The notes: generated from the letters alone by a model not told the origin. DNA of 27,136 nucleotides from UBA724 sp964008075 (GCA_964008075.1 CAXGAP010000015.1:1-27136); one strand, 5' to 3'. Numbered from the stretch's first letter, positions 8,130 to 15,704 are shown. Numbers and translations: made by a program.

Positions 8130-8888
8130 ATGAGAATATGTTTGACTTTATTCCTCAATTTTTGTGCGATATGTTTGCAAGCACAAGACCCCGATGTTAT
8201 TTTTTCTAAAGCCAATAAAAACTACAATCTCGGCAGTTATGAAGAGGCACTTAAAGGCTATGATTCTATTATTCAGTTAGGTGTTCACTCTTCAGAGTTG
8301 TATTTTAATATGGGCAATTCGCATTACAAACTCAACCGTATTGCGCCAAGTATTCTTAGCTATGAAAAAGCCCAGTTGCTCGACCCTACAAATAAGGACA
8401 TTCAGCACAATTTTCGCTTTGCCCAAAACATGACCATTGATGTTATCGAAGAACTACCAGCAAATGCCATTGACTCTTTTGTTGCAAGACTTTCAGGAGC
8501 ATTGTCTCTTCCATTTTGGAGCTTATTGATTATTGCATTATTTGCGTTGGCGTGTTTGAGTTTTGTTGCTTATATGCAGTGCAGTCGATCGCAACAAAAG
8601 CGTAGGTTTTTTGCTTTGTCATTACTGTTTGGGATTCTGAGCTTGAGCAGTTTTGGATTTGCATGGGATAAGCAGTTCAGAGATGCACAGCAATCGGAGG
8701 CTGTTATTTTTGCACAAACAACTGATTTTCGTTCAGAACCCAATTTACGATCTGAGGTTTTGGTACAGTTGCATGAAGGAACCAAGGTCATTGTAGAAGA
8801 TGAAGTAGAACAATGGGTAAAAGTACGACTGGCCAACGGCACTGTAGGCTGGCTCACCCAAAGCGATGTGCAGCGCATTGCGTTTTAG
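8130..8888 (+). CDS. batE: BatE, TPR plus SH3-like membrane protein
   Basis: A 252-residue protein. The open frame extends upstream to 8010 inside batD, but the ATG at 8130 is the likely start. It lies 1 nt after the batD stop and begins a signal peptide (MRICLTLFLNFCAICLQAQ). Residues about 20-100 hold two TPR units (NLGSYEEALKGYDSIIQLG, then MGNSHYKLNRIAPSILSYEK). Two membrane helices follow near 127-149 and 159-178. A C-terminal bacterial SH3-like domain (about 190-250) contains the typical RSEPNLRSEVL and GTVGWL elements. This TPR-TM-TM-SH3 order is characteristic of BatE. It is the last gene of the operon, and its stop codon overlaps the stop of the convergent cvpA gene, leaving no space for a terminator hairpin. 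Confidence 0.9.
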   Translation: MRICLTLFLNFCAICLQAQDPDVIFSKANKNYNLGSYEEALKGYDSIIQLGVHSSELYFNMGNSHYKLNRIAPSILSYEKAQLLDPTNKDIQHNFRFAQNMTIDVIEELPANAIDSFVARLSGALSLPFWSLLIIALFALACLSFVAYMQCSRSQQKRRFFALSLLFGILSLSSFGFAWDKQFRDAQQSEAVIFAQTTDFRSEPNLRSEVLVQLHEGTKVIVEDEVEQWVKVRLANGTVGWLTQSDVQRIAF

Positions 8889-9388
8889 CTTTCCAGAAAC
8901 CCATCAATTTGCGCCTTTCCTTCAGGAACATAGTCAAAAATCCATTCCCCAAGACCCAGCAGAGTGTCGCAAAACAAAGACTGTTCAATGATTTCTGAGG
9001 GAATAAAACCAAATAAGGCATTGGCTTTCATCAAAAAAATGAGAATCACACCTGAAAAGACAGCGAGTTTAAGGCCACCAAACACCAAGCCCAACATCCT
9101 ATTGACGCCATTGAGCATCACCAGTTTGGCCAGGGAGGTCAACATTTTTCCCAGTAGTGATACCCCAAAAATAATTCCGGCAGAAGTCAGTCCAAAAGAA
9201 GCTAAATCTACATAGCGTTTATCCAAATCGATATAGGAAGTGAGCTGTTCTGCTACATATCCTGAGAAGTGAATGGCGCCATAAATCCCTAGCACCAAAG
9301 CTAGCAAAGAAGTCAACTCAACGATGACCCCTTTACGAAAACCTTTAAACCCCCCATAAGCGATCAGGCCTCCAAACACTAAGTCCAT
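8885..9388 (-). CDS. CvpA-family membrane protein
   Basis: A 167-residue integral membrane protein with four predicted helices and the CvpA N-terminal pattern (DLVFGGLIAYGGFKGFRKG, then VIVELTSLLALVLGIYGAIH). An in-frame ATG at 9481 would add 31 residues. The internal ATG at 9388 matches where family members begin. A TACATTTG -7 box lies between the two ATGs, so the longer form would not be transcribed from it. CvpA proteins are linked to colicin V production in Escherichia coli and to envelope stress in other bacteria; the mechanism is unresolved. It is divergent from pheS, and its stop (TAA) overlaps the batE stop on the other strand. Confidence 0.85.
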   Translation of the reverse strand: MDLVFGGLIAYGGFKGFRKGVIVELTSLLALVLGIYGAIHFSGYVAEQLTSYIDLDKRYVDLASFGLTSAGIIFGVSLLGKMLTSLAKLVMLNGVNRMLGLVFGGLKLAVFSGVILIFLMKANALFGFIPSEIIEQSLFCDTLLGLGEWIFDYVPEGKAQIDGFLES

Positions 9389-9407
9389 GATATTGACTTC
9401 CACATCA

Positions 9408-9415
9408 CAAATGTA
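9408..9415 (-). promoter_or_regulatory. Candidate -7 box for cvpA (TACATTTG)
   Basis: On the minus strand, TACATTTG matches the Bacteroidota -7 consensus TAnnTTTG exactly. It lies 19 nt upstream of the chosen cvpA ATG at 9388, so the leader would be about 12 nt. No good -33 TTTG is seen at the expected distance. The same octamer precedes the small membrane protein gene at 12145. Confidence 0.4.
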
Positions 9416-9481
9416 CAACGAAGATTGAGAATATATTCCGCTTTTGTAACGGAGCATAGTCGGACTGTGAGTGGAATACAT

Positions 9482-9489
9482 TATTTTTG
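9482..9489 (+). promoter_or_regulatory. Candidate -7 box for pheS (TATTTTTG)
   Basis: TATTTTTG matches TAnnTTTG exactly and ends 9 nt before the pheS ATG at 9499. Transcription would start only a few bases before the start codon, giving a nearly leaderless mRNA. The -33 region shows no clear TTTG. The same octamer occurs at 21604-21611 in front of the araC-type gene. Confidence 0.5.
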
Positions 9490-9498
9490 CAGTAGATT

Positions 9499-10527
9499 AT
9501 GGAACAATTGATCGATCAAATCAAAACGTACCTTGCCGAAGTAGAGGCTTTTCAAACGACTGACCCCGAAGAGATTGAGCTTTTTCGAATCAAATTTTTG
9601 GGTAAAAAGGGGATATTGACAAGCCTTTTTGCAACCTTTAAAGATGTTCCAAATGATCAAAAAAAGACCTTTGGTCAACAACTGAATGCCCTTAAGGTTG
9701 CAGCGACCAACAAGTTGGAAGAAAGCAAAAAGACATCGGGCTTAAAGGCAAAAGTATCTACATCTTCAATTGATTTTACTCGTCCCGGTCAGCCGATAGA
9801 GGTAGGGGCACTTCATCCCATTTCGATTTTACGCAACCAAGTCATCGATATTTTTTCACAAATTGGATTTTCGCTCTCTGCAGGACCAGAAATTGAAGAT
9901 GATTGGCACAACTTTACTGCTTTAAACCTGCCCGAGCATCATCCAGCTCGTGATATGCAAGACACCTTTTTTGTACAAACCAACCCAGACATTTTGTTGC
10001 GCACGCACACCTCATCGGTACAGGTGCGGCACATGGAAGCCAATCGCCCACCCATACGAACGCTTTCACCTGGGCGAGTGTTTCGAAACGAGGATATTTC
10101 TGCTCGATCGCATTGTGTGTTTCATCAAGTCGAGGGCTTGTATATCGATAAAAACGTATCCTTTGCTGACCTCAAGCAAACCTTATTATATTTCACAAAA
10201 AGCTTGTTTGGCAAATCTAAGATTCGCTTGCGACCATCGTATTTTCCTTTTACCGAACCCAGTGCGGAGGTTGATATCTATTGGGGCTTGGAGACAGAAG
10301 CAGATTATCGCATTACCAAAGGCACGGGTTGGTTGGAAATCATGGGATGTGGAATGGTTGATCCTCAAGTATTGACCAACTGCAATATCAATCCTGATGA
10401 GTACGCTGGTTATGCGTTTGGGATGGGTCTCGAACGAATGGCGATGTTGCTTCATGGGATTGAGGATATCCGTATGTTTTATGAAAACGACATTCGTTTT
10501 TTACAGCAATTTTCCTCAATGGGCTAG
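9499..10527 (+). CDS. pheS: Phenylalanyl-tRNA synthetase alpha subunit
   Basis: A 342-residue cytoplasmic class II aminoacyl-tRNA synthetase subunit. With PheT it charges tRNA-Phe using ATP. The N-terminal coiled-coil arm (about 1-85) precedes the catalytic core. Core landmarks include NLPEHHPARDMQDTFF, the RTHTSSVQVRHME segment, motif 2 around FHQVEGLYID, and motif 3 AFGMGLERMAML at about 306-317, with its conserved arginine at 313. Length and motifs are normal. pheT is not in the window, which is common in Bacteroidota, where the two genes are often separated. It has its own candidate promoter, divergent from cvpA. Its TAG stop forms CTAG, shared with the stop of gpsA on the opposite strand. 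Confidence 0.97.
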   Translation: MEQLIDQIKTYLAEVEAFQTTDPEEIELFRIKFLGKKGILTSLFATFKDVPNDQKKTFGQQLNALKVAATNKLEESKKTSGLKAKVSTSSIDFTRPGQPIEVGALHPISILRNQVIDIFSQIGFSLSAGPEIEDDWHNFTALNLPEHHPARDMQDTFFVQTNPDILLRTHTSSVQVRHMEANRPPIRTLSPGRVFRNEDISARSHCVFHQVEGLYIDKNVSFADLKQTLLYFTKSLFGKSKIRLRPSYFPFTEPSAEVDIYWGLETEADYRITKGTGWLEIMGCGMVDPQVLTNCNINPDEYAGYAFGMGLERMAMLLHGIEDIRMFYENDIRFLQQFSSMG

Positions 10528-11507
10528 TGCAGCCTTTCTGCTATTTTTGATATGATTTTTTTGGGAGACTTTTTCTCATATAAGATTTGGTAAACTGCCT
10601 CCATAATCGGAAAAGACTTATCAAACTCCTTTATCAAAAGATGGGCAGTGTGAGAAGCGTAATATCCTTCAGAAATCATGGTCATTTCATGCAAGGCAGA
10701 TTTGACAGTATATCCCTTCCCAATCATGGTACCCAGCATTCGATTTCGACTAAATAGTGAATAGCCTGTTACAAGCAAATCGCCCAAATAGGCAGAGTGA
10801 GACATATCTCGTTTTGCTTTATGAATTTGTTTGAGAAAGCGCTTGAGTTCTCGTATTGAATTGCTCATCAACACACTTTGAAAGTTGTCTCCATAGCCCA
10901 ATCCATGTGCGATCCCTACTGCGATTGCATAGATGTTTTTGAGGGTTCCTGCATATTCGGCACCGATCGTGTCGTCCGTAACTTTGGTACGGATATAGCT
11001 ACAGCTCATCTGTTGGGCTATGAATTTTGCCGTGTCTTGATTTTGGCAAGCAAGAGTCAAGTAAGACAGTTTTTCGAGCGCAACTTCTTCGGCATGACAA
11101 GGACCCATGATCACCCCAATTTGATTTGTAGGCACCCCAAAAACTGTATGAAGATGCTTACCCACCACATCTTTACTTTCAGGAACAATTCCTTTGACTG
11201 CTGAAAACACAATTTTTGAAGGGAGAAGGTCTTTGACTTCTAGTAGGCTTTGATGTAAAAAGGGGGATGGAATGGCTAGAATAAGCAAATCGGACTTATC
11301 GACCACATCACGCATATCGCTAGATAATTTTAGTTGATCGGTATCGAAAGTTATACTTTGTAGATAGCTTGGATTGCTGCCTTTTTCGCGAAGGTGTGCA
11401 ATGTTATTTTCGTTTCGCAAATACCAATTCAATTTGTCGTTTTGCTCGCACAGTATTTTGGCTAGGGCCGTTGCCCAGCTTCCGCTACCGAGTATTCCAA
11501 ATCTCAT
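10524..11507 (-). CDS. gpsA: NAD(P)+-dependent glycerol-3-phosphate dehydrogenase
   Basis: A 327-residue cytoplasmic enzyme that reduces dihydroxyacetone phosphate to sn-glycerol 3-phosphate, the backbone for phospholipids. The Rossmann nucleotide-binding motif GSGSWA is at residues 7-12. The catalytic lysines are expected at K105 (in SAVKGI) and K190 (in GTLKNIYAIAVG). The MGPCHAEEVA segment near 134-143 is typical. The length is normal. It stands alone between convergent pheS (4-nt shared-stop overlap) and a 206-nt gap, with a candidate TAGTTTTG -7 box 25 nt upstream of its ATG. A PlsC-type acyltransferase that would use its product is encoded at the other end of the window, but it is not linked transcriptionally. 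Confidence 0.96.
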   Translation of the reverse strand: MRFGILGSGSWATALAKILCEQNDKLNWYLRNENNIAHLREKGSNPSYLQSITFDTDQLKLSSDMRDVVDKSDLLILAIPSPFLHQSLLEVKDLLPSKIVFSAVKGIVPESKDVVGKHLHTVFGVPTNQIGVIMGPCHAEEVALEKLSYLTLACQNQDTAKFIAQQMSCSYIRTKVTDDTIGAEYAGTLKNIYAIAVGIAHGLGYGDNFQSVLMSNSIRELKRFLKQIHKAKRDMSHSAYLGDLLVTGYSLFSRNRMLGTMIGKGYTVKSALHEMTMISEGYYASHTAHLLIKEFDKSFPIMEAVYQILYEKKSPKKIISKIAERLH

Positions 11508-11532
11508 AAAAGAAATTAATCATAGAATAGGA

Positions 11533-11540
11533 CAAAACTA
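11533..11540 (-). promoter_or_regulatory. Candidate -7 box for gpsA (TAGTTTTG)
   Basis: TAGTTTTG on the minus strand matches TAnnTTTG and lies 25 nt upstream of the gpsA ATG, predicting a leader of about 19 nt. The identical octamer is found upstream of hemA at 21501-21508. No convincing -33 TTTG is visible. Confidence 0.4.
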
Positions 11541-11683
11541 GACATAAGCTTGGGATGAAGAGATAGAATTACTGAAAAATTTAACAAATGTTTTTGATTT
11601 GAGCCTTTGTTTAGTCACTACATTGCATATGCAAATTCATTTTGCTTACTATTAGTTTTTCATGGTTTAATATGGTTGGTTGG

Positions 11684-11708
11684 TAGAGGAGTGCTTGTCA
11701 CTCCTTTA
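11684..11708 (+). terminator. Terminator-like hairpin followed by a T run (plus orientation)
   Basis: The arms 11684-11693 (TAGAGGAGTG) and 11699-11708 (CACTCCTTTA) pair over 10 bp with one G-T wobble and a 5-base loop. The plus strand then reads CTTTTTT, the form of an intrinsic terminator. It sits just 3' of the minus-strand gene ending at 11714, yet read in that direction the stem contains an A-C mismatch and no U tract follows. It could still end that transcript weakly or bidirectionally. No plus-strand gene is visible upstream of it. Confidence 0.4.
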
Positions 11709-11713
11709 CTTTT

Positions 11714-12145
11714 TTATGGCCATTCAGACCAAGGGATGCGGGTGAGTAGAAGAACAGCCCCCAGGAAGTAAAACAACCCAATTCGCAAAAACTTCTTACC
11801 GCTTTCGGCTTGACGCTTATGCATAGACCACCCCATGGTAATCAAAATCACAGCGAAAATATTGGTGATAGGGTGTTCCACGAGGTACAATCGCAAGCTA
11901 GTATCTCCCATCACTGCGCCGATTCCTTCTTGCCAAGCACTAAAACGCGGAGAGACCAAGTAGAGGATTAAACCAAAAAGAAGTTGTATGTGTGTGACAA
12001 TGAGCACAAAAAGAGAAATTCGTAAGTCTTTGATTATAAAGGACTTATTCATAAGCTTTCCGAGTAAAGCATTGCCAATCGCAACGGCTAACATCAATAA
12101 TACTATGTAGGCCCAATAAGAATGGATATTTTGTAAGACACTCAT
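11714..12145 (-). CDS. Small four-helix membrane protein, possible b-type cytochrome relative
   Basis: A 143-residue integral membrane protein with four predicted helices at about 10-29, 43-65, 91-107 and 120-137. Histidines H8, H52, H91 and H109 lie at or near helix ends (HSYWAY, VTHIQ, VEHPITN, SMHKR). Comparable flavobacterial proteins are often labelled cytochrome B or hypothetical. The paired histidines make heme or metal binding plausible, but this is inference. It has a candidate TACATTTG -7 box just upstream and lies between the peptide ABC gene and gpsA on the same strand, 57 nt after the former. The function is not known; I make no pathway claim. Confidence 0.75.
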   Translation of the reverse strand: MSVLQNIHSYWAYIVLLMLAVAIGNALLGKLMNKSFIIKDLRISLFVLIVTHIQLLFGLILYLVSPRFSAWQEGIGAVMGDTSLRLYLVEHPITNIFAVILITMGWSMHKRQAESGKKFLRIGLFYFLGAVLLLTRIPWSEWP

Positions 12146-12162
12146 AATCTTGAGGGTTTTTG

Positions 12163-12170
12163 CAAATGTA
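12163..12170 (-). promoter_or_regulatory. Candidate -7 box for the small membrane protein gene (TACATTTG)
   Basis: TACATTTG on the minus strand lies 17 nt upstream of the ATG at 12145. A TTTA at 12194-12191, separated by a 20-base spacer, is a near match to the -33 TTTG. This suggests the gene has its own promoter despite the short distance from the ABC gene that precedes it. Confidence 0.4.
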
Positions 12171-12202
12171 AATAATTCAAAAATGTTGTTTAAAAACAGT
12201 CT

Positions 12203-13834
12203 TTATTTGGCTTGGAGTTCTTGTAGTTGATGATAGACCATATCTGCATCGCCAATGGATTCAATTGTTCCGTTTTGCAGGTGTAAAATACGATCAGACA
12301 TATATCGAACGACTTCCAAATCATGCCCGATAAACAAATAGGTTAGGGCATAGGTTTCTTTGAGTTTGTTGAGTAGGTTCAACACATGCGCTTGCACCGA
12401 ACGGTCGAGGGCAGACACAGACTCATCACAAACGATCAGTTTTGGTTCGACTGCTAAGGCTCGGGCAATTCCGATTCGTTGTCGTTGCCCCCCCGAAAAC
12501 ATATGGGGATAGTGATTGATATGTGAGACCTCCAAGCCAACCTGTTCTAGCAACTGTTTAGCGCGGTCAACACGATCATATTTGTTTTTTCCGATCTTGT
12601 GCACTAGCATTGGTTCGGTGAGCATATGGCCAATTTTTTTCTTTGGGTTGAGAGATGAAAAAGGGTCTTGAAAAATCAGCTGTATGTCTTTGCGATATTG
12701 TTGCAAAAGGGTGCCTTTGAGATTGTCAATCCGAGTGCCCAAGTAAAGAATTTCCCCCTCATCGGGTTGGGTGAGTTTGAGCAAACAACTCCCAAGTGTT
12801 GACTTCCCACTCCCCGAACTGCCAACAAGCCCTAATGTTTCTCCAGGGTAAAGGGAAAAGTTGATTTTATGCAGTGCAACATGACATTGCTTGCCTTGCG
12901 AAAATGTTTTTTGGAGTCCTTTGACTTCCAAAATAGGCGATTGCTCATACAATTCTTTGTGGCGCTTGCTTCTCGATGTTTTCGTTTCATTTGCGGCTTT
13001 GGGTGTATCATTGATAAAATCCTCTATGGTTTGTAATCGTTTGGGACGGCGATCGACTGGGGGCACTGCATTGATCAAGCCTTTGGTGTAGGGAGATTTG
13101 GGTTGCTGAAAGAGCTGTTTGGCAGTTCCCAACTCCTCACAAACCCCTTTGTTGAGGACCAACACTCGGTCGGCCCAGCGATGAACCATATTTAAGTCAT
13201 GAGAAATCAAAACGATAGTCATTTTGCTTTCCTTTTGAATCGATTTGAGCAATGCCATGATGTTTTCTTGTACCTCTGGGTCGAGGGCTGTGGTGGGTTC
13301 ATCTGCAATCAGAAGCTTTGGCTGACAGGCAATTGCCATGGCGATCAACACCCGTTGTTGTTGCCCACCGCTCAACTGGTGTGGGTATCGCTTGGCTATT
13401 GACTTGGGGTCTGAAAGTTTAACTTTTTCCAAAAGAGATAGCAGATGTGCTTGGTGATCCTTTTTTGGGAGGGAGCTATGCAAAGTAATGACCTCTTCTA
13501 TTTGTTTGCCACAGCGCATACTTGGGTTGAGTGAACTCATCGGATCTTGAAATACCATTCCGATTTCTTTTCCACGCAATGCTCGAAAACGTTTTTCGTC
13601 AAACGGAATGAGGGATTGAGCACCAAAGTCCAACCGAGATGCTTGTAGGCTTTCTCCTTGTTTTGGAAGCAAGCCCATAAGCGACATAGCAGTGATGGAC
13701 TTCCCACTTCCCGATTCGCCAACGATTCCTAAGATCTCATTGTGATAGACCTCAAAAGAGAGGTTGGGAATAATGGTTTGTCCCCCCAATTTGATGGATA
13801 ATTGTTTTACCGTCACCAAGGTTTGTTCTGGCAT
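12203..13834 (-). CDS. Peptide-type ABC transporter, two fused ATPase domains
   Basis: A 543-residue protein made of two complete ABC ATPase domains, as in the YejF/DppD-DppF type of dipeptide and oligopeptide importers. Domain 1 has Walker A GESGSGKS (39-46), signature LSGGQQQR (154-161) and Walker B LLIADE (174-179). It ends with the peptide-type tail SPYTKGLINAVPPVDRR. Domain 2 has Walker A GSSGSGKS (338-345), signature FSGGQRQR (446-453) and Walker B LIVCDE (466-471). Both sites look active. No permease or solute-binding protein gene is adjacent, so these must be encoded elsewhere. It follows the exonuclease gene by 9 nt and is probably at the end of the hem-led transcript. The substrate cannot be read from sequence. 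Confidence 0.93.
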   Translation of the reverse strand: MPEQTLVTVKQLSIKLGGQTIIPNLSFEVYHNEILGIVGESGSGKSITAMSLMGLLPKQGESLQASRLDFGAQSLIPFDEKRFRALRGKEIGMVFQDPMSSLNPSMRCGKQIEEVITLHSSLPKKDHQAHLLSLLEKVKLSDPKSIAKRYPHQLSGGQQQRVLIAMAIACQPKLLIADEPTTALDPEVQENIMALLKSIQKESKMTIVLISHDLNMVHRWADRVLVLNKGVCEELGTAKQLFQQPKSPYTKGLINAVPPVDRRPKRLQTIEDFINDTPKAANETKTSRSKRHKELYEQSPILEVKGLQKTFSQGKQCHVALHKINFSLYPGETLGLVGSSGSGKSTLGSCLLKLTQPDEGEILYLGTRIDNLKGTLLQQYRKDIQLIFQDPFSSLNPKKKIGHMLTEPMLVHKIGKNKYDRVDRAKQLLEQVGLEVSHINHYPHMFSGGQRQRIGIARALAVEPKLIVCDESVSALDRSVQAHVLNLLNKLKETYALTYLFIGHDLEVVRYMSDRILHLQNGTIESIGDADMVYHQLQELQAK

Positions 13835-13843
13835 ATACGCAAG

Positions 13844-14557
13844 TTATTCTTTTGCGTTCACATGTGCAATCTCTTTGGGGTTCAGTAAAGGGCACCGTGC
13901 ATAGCGTAGGATGATTTGGGCGATGGCCAACACGTCTTGTTCACAATAGCTAACGATGCGCTCTAGGTCGTTATCGTTGTAATAGACCCCAGCAACCTGA
14001 CTGCCATCCAAGTCTGCTTTGGGAGAGGGGATATTGAGGGTGTGTGCGAGTAGTTTGAGTGAGGTGTAGTGTTTGTAGTCTCCAAATTTCCACAGCTCCA
14101 AGGTATCGAGGTGAGGCACTTCCCATGGTTTTTTACCAGCGATTTGAAACGCACGAGGCAGTTCGAGTTGGTGAACAGTCATACGCCTTGCGATGTATGG
14201 AAAGTCAAACTCTTTACCATTGTGTGCACAAAGGCGGTGGTATGCACGCGAAAAGTGATTGTTGACGAGTTTTGTGAAATCAGAGAGCAAATCAACTTCA
14301 TCACCCTTAAAAGTAGTGATGCGAAACTGTCTGGATTTCGATTGTACAGACGTGAAATAACCAACAGAAATACAAATGATTTTTCCAAATTCTGCCCATA
14401 TTCCTGCACGCTCATAAAAATCGGGGGCTGGGGTGTCTTTTCGCTGGTATTTTGTTTTGTTGGCAAAAAGACCTTGTGTTTCTTCGTTTAGGTCGTCAAA
14501 AGTAGGATGCTGTGGAACAGTCTCAATATCGAGAAAAAGAATGTTTTCAAGCTTCAT
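13844..14557 (-). CDS. DEDDy 3'-5' exonuclease, PolB-exonuclease-like
   Basis: A 237-residue stand-alone ribonuclease H-fold exonuclease, similar to the proofreading domain of family B DNA polymerases (DNA_pol_B_exo2 type). The metal-binding residues appear as D10 and E12 (DIET), D118 (HNGKEFDFPY) and D207, with Y203 four residues earlier (YCEQD), giving the DEDDy pattern. There is no polymerase domain, so it acts by itself or with a partner; whether the substrate is DNA or RNA is not evident. Its start overlaps the end of the serine hydrolase gene by 11 nt, and the ABC gene follows after 9 nt. It is therefore co-transcribed with unrelated neighbours. Confidence 0.85.
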   Translation of the reverse strand: MKLENILFLDIETVPQHPTFDDLNEETQGLFANKTKYQRKDTPAPDFYERAGIWAEFGKIICISVGYFTSVQSKSRQFRITTFKGDEVDLLSDFTKLVNNHFSRAYHRLCAHNGKEFDFPYIARRMTVHQLELPRAFQIAGKKPWEVPHLDTLELWKFGDYKHYTSLKLLAHTLNIPSPKADLDGSQVAGVYYNDNDLERIVSYCEQDVLAIAQIILRYARCPLLNPKEIAHVNAKE

Positions 14558-15704
14558 TGTCGGGGGCTAACATTTGAAAGGCTTCACGCACAAAAAGGGG
14601 TAGATCTGCAGGGGAATCAGAGTTGGGTAAGTCGGGCATACTGCGATGACCGAGTCGTACAATGACGATATCATCTTCAGGGAAAACAATAACATACTGC
14701 CCCAAGTGGCCACGCATACTGAAAAATGATTTTCCATCCACATCACCAAGCCACCATCCGTAACCATATTGCTGACCATCTTCAAATCGAGGGCGGACGG
14801 CTTTGGCAGTAAAGGTCGAATCGATGAGTTGCTCTCCTGCCCATATACCATGATTTTTAAACAGCTTGCCAAATCGAGCAAAATCACGCGCATTGGCATT
14901 CCAACAGCAGTATGCTTTTTCCAAACCATTTCTTTCACTATCGATGATCCATGAGGTGGGATGTTCCACACCCATGGGGTTCCAAAAATAATCGTAGAGT
15001 AATGTGCTGATTGTATGACCAGTGGCTTGCTCTAGTGCCATTGCCAAGAGTTGGGTACTTCCACTTTGATAGACAAACTTCTGCCCTGGAGCAGATGCAA
15101 TGGGAACGGTTCTCATCAAACTCTCAAGGTCTTTCTCAACGTAGGTTCTGGGCGTGATTGTGAGGAGGTTGTCATAGTTTTCATTCCATTTCAATCCAGA
15201 GGACATACTTGCCAAATCACCCATATTGACTTCTTTGGCATAATCGCCAGTCAACCAAGGTAAAAAATCGATAACCTTTTGCTCTTCACTTTCCACATGA
15301 CCTGCGTCTATGGCCTTTGACAAAGCAGCTGCGATGATGGTTTTAATTACTGAAAACGAATTGCTTTTAGAACCGACGTCATAGCCATCAAAATATTGTT
15401 CATGCCACAACGAATCGTTTTTTACAATCAGAAAGGCAATAGTACCGAGCTCTTCATGCAAGGAGTTTAATGAGGCTGGACTTGGGGTTGCGTTAAAGTC
15501 TTTGTGAAGGGGCCAGGCTTGTGGCTGCTCACTGCGTGGGATTTCAATATTATCAAAAAATAAATAGTCATCTATCCCAGCTGTTGTACGACCAGTTTCA
15601 AGCACTTTGGAAGCCAGCTGAAAAACAAAACCGTTGCCAGTAATAAACAAAAGAGCGACGGTACCAAGTAGAACAAAAATAGTAGGTTGAATGATTTTCT
15701 TCAT
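14547..15704 (-). CDS. Serine hydrolase, class C beta-lactamase family
   Basis: A 385-residue beta-lactamase-fold (PBP4b/esterase-type) hydrolase. The open frame reaches 15737 through a TTG codon, but the ATG at 15704 is preferred because it opens directly on a lysine-capped hydrophobic anchor (MKKIIQPTIFVLLGTVALLF). Catalytic motifs are SVIK at 118-121 (SxxK), YQS at 212-214 in the YxN position, and HLG at 333-335 in the KTG position. The enzyme is probably anchored or secreted, with its active site outside the cytoplasm. Members hydrolyse esters, peptides or cell-wall fragments; nothing here proves beta-lactam resistance. It follows hemB by 59 nt and overlaps the exonuclease gene by 11 nt. 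Confidence 0.88.
   Translation of the reverse strand: MKKIIQPTIFVLLGTVALLFITGNGFVFQLASKVLETGRTTAGIDDYLFFDNIEIPRSEQPQAWPLHKDFNATPSPASLNSLHEELGTIAFLIVKNDSLWHEQYFDGYDVGSKSNSFSVIKTIIAAALSKAIDAGHVESEEQKVIDFLPWLTGDYAKEVNMGDLASMSSGLKWNENYDNLLTITPRTYVEKDLESLMRTVPIASAPGQKFVYQSGSTQLLAMALEQATGHTISTLLYDYFWNPMGVEHPTSWIIDSERNGLEKAYCCWNANARDFARFGKLFKNHGIWAGEQLIDSTFTAKAVRPRFEDGQQYGYGWWLGDVDGKSFFSMRGHLGQYVIVFPEDDIVIVRLGHRSMPDLPNSDSPADLPLFVREAFQMLAPDNEA

Noticed and set aside
14069..14491. 140-codon plus-strand open frame opposite the exonuclease gene
   Set aside because: The minus-strand frame carries the complete DEDDy motifs; the plus frame is Cys/Phe-rich noise.
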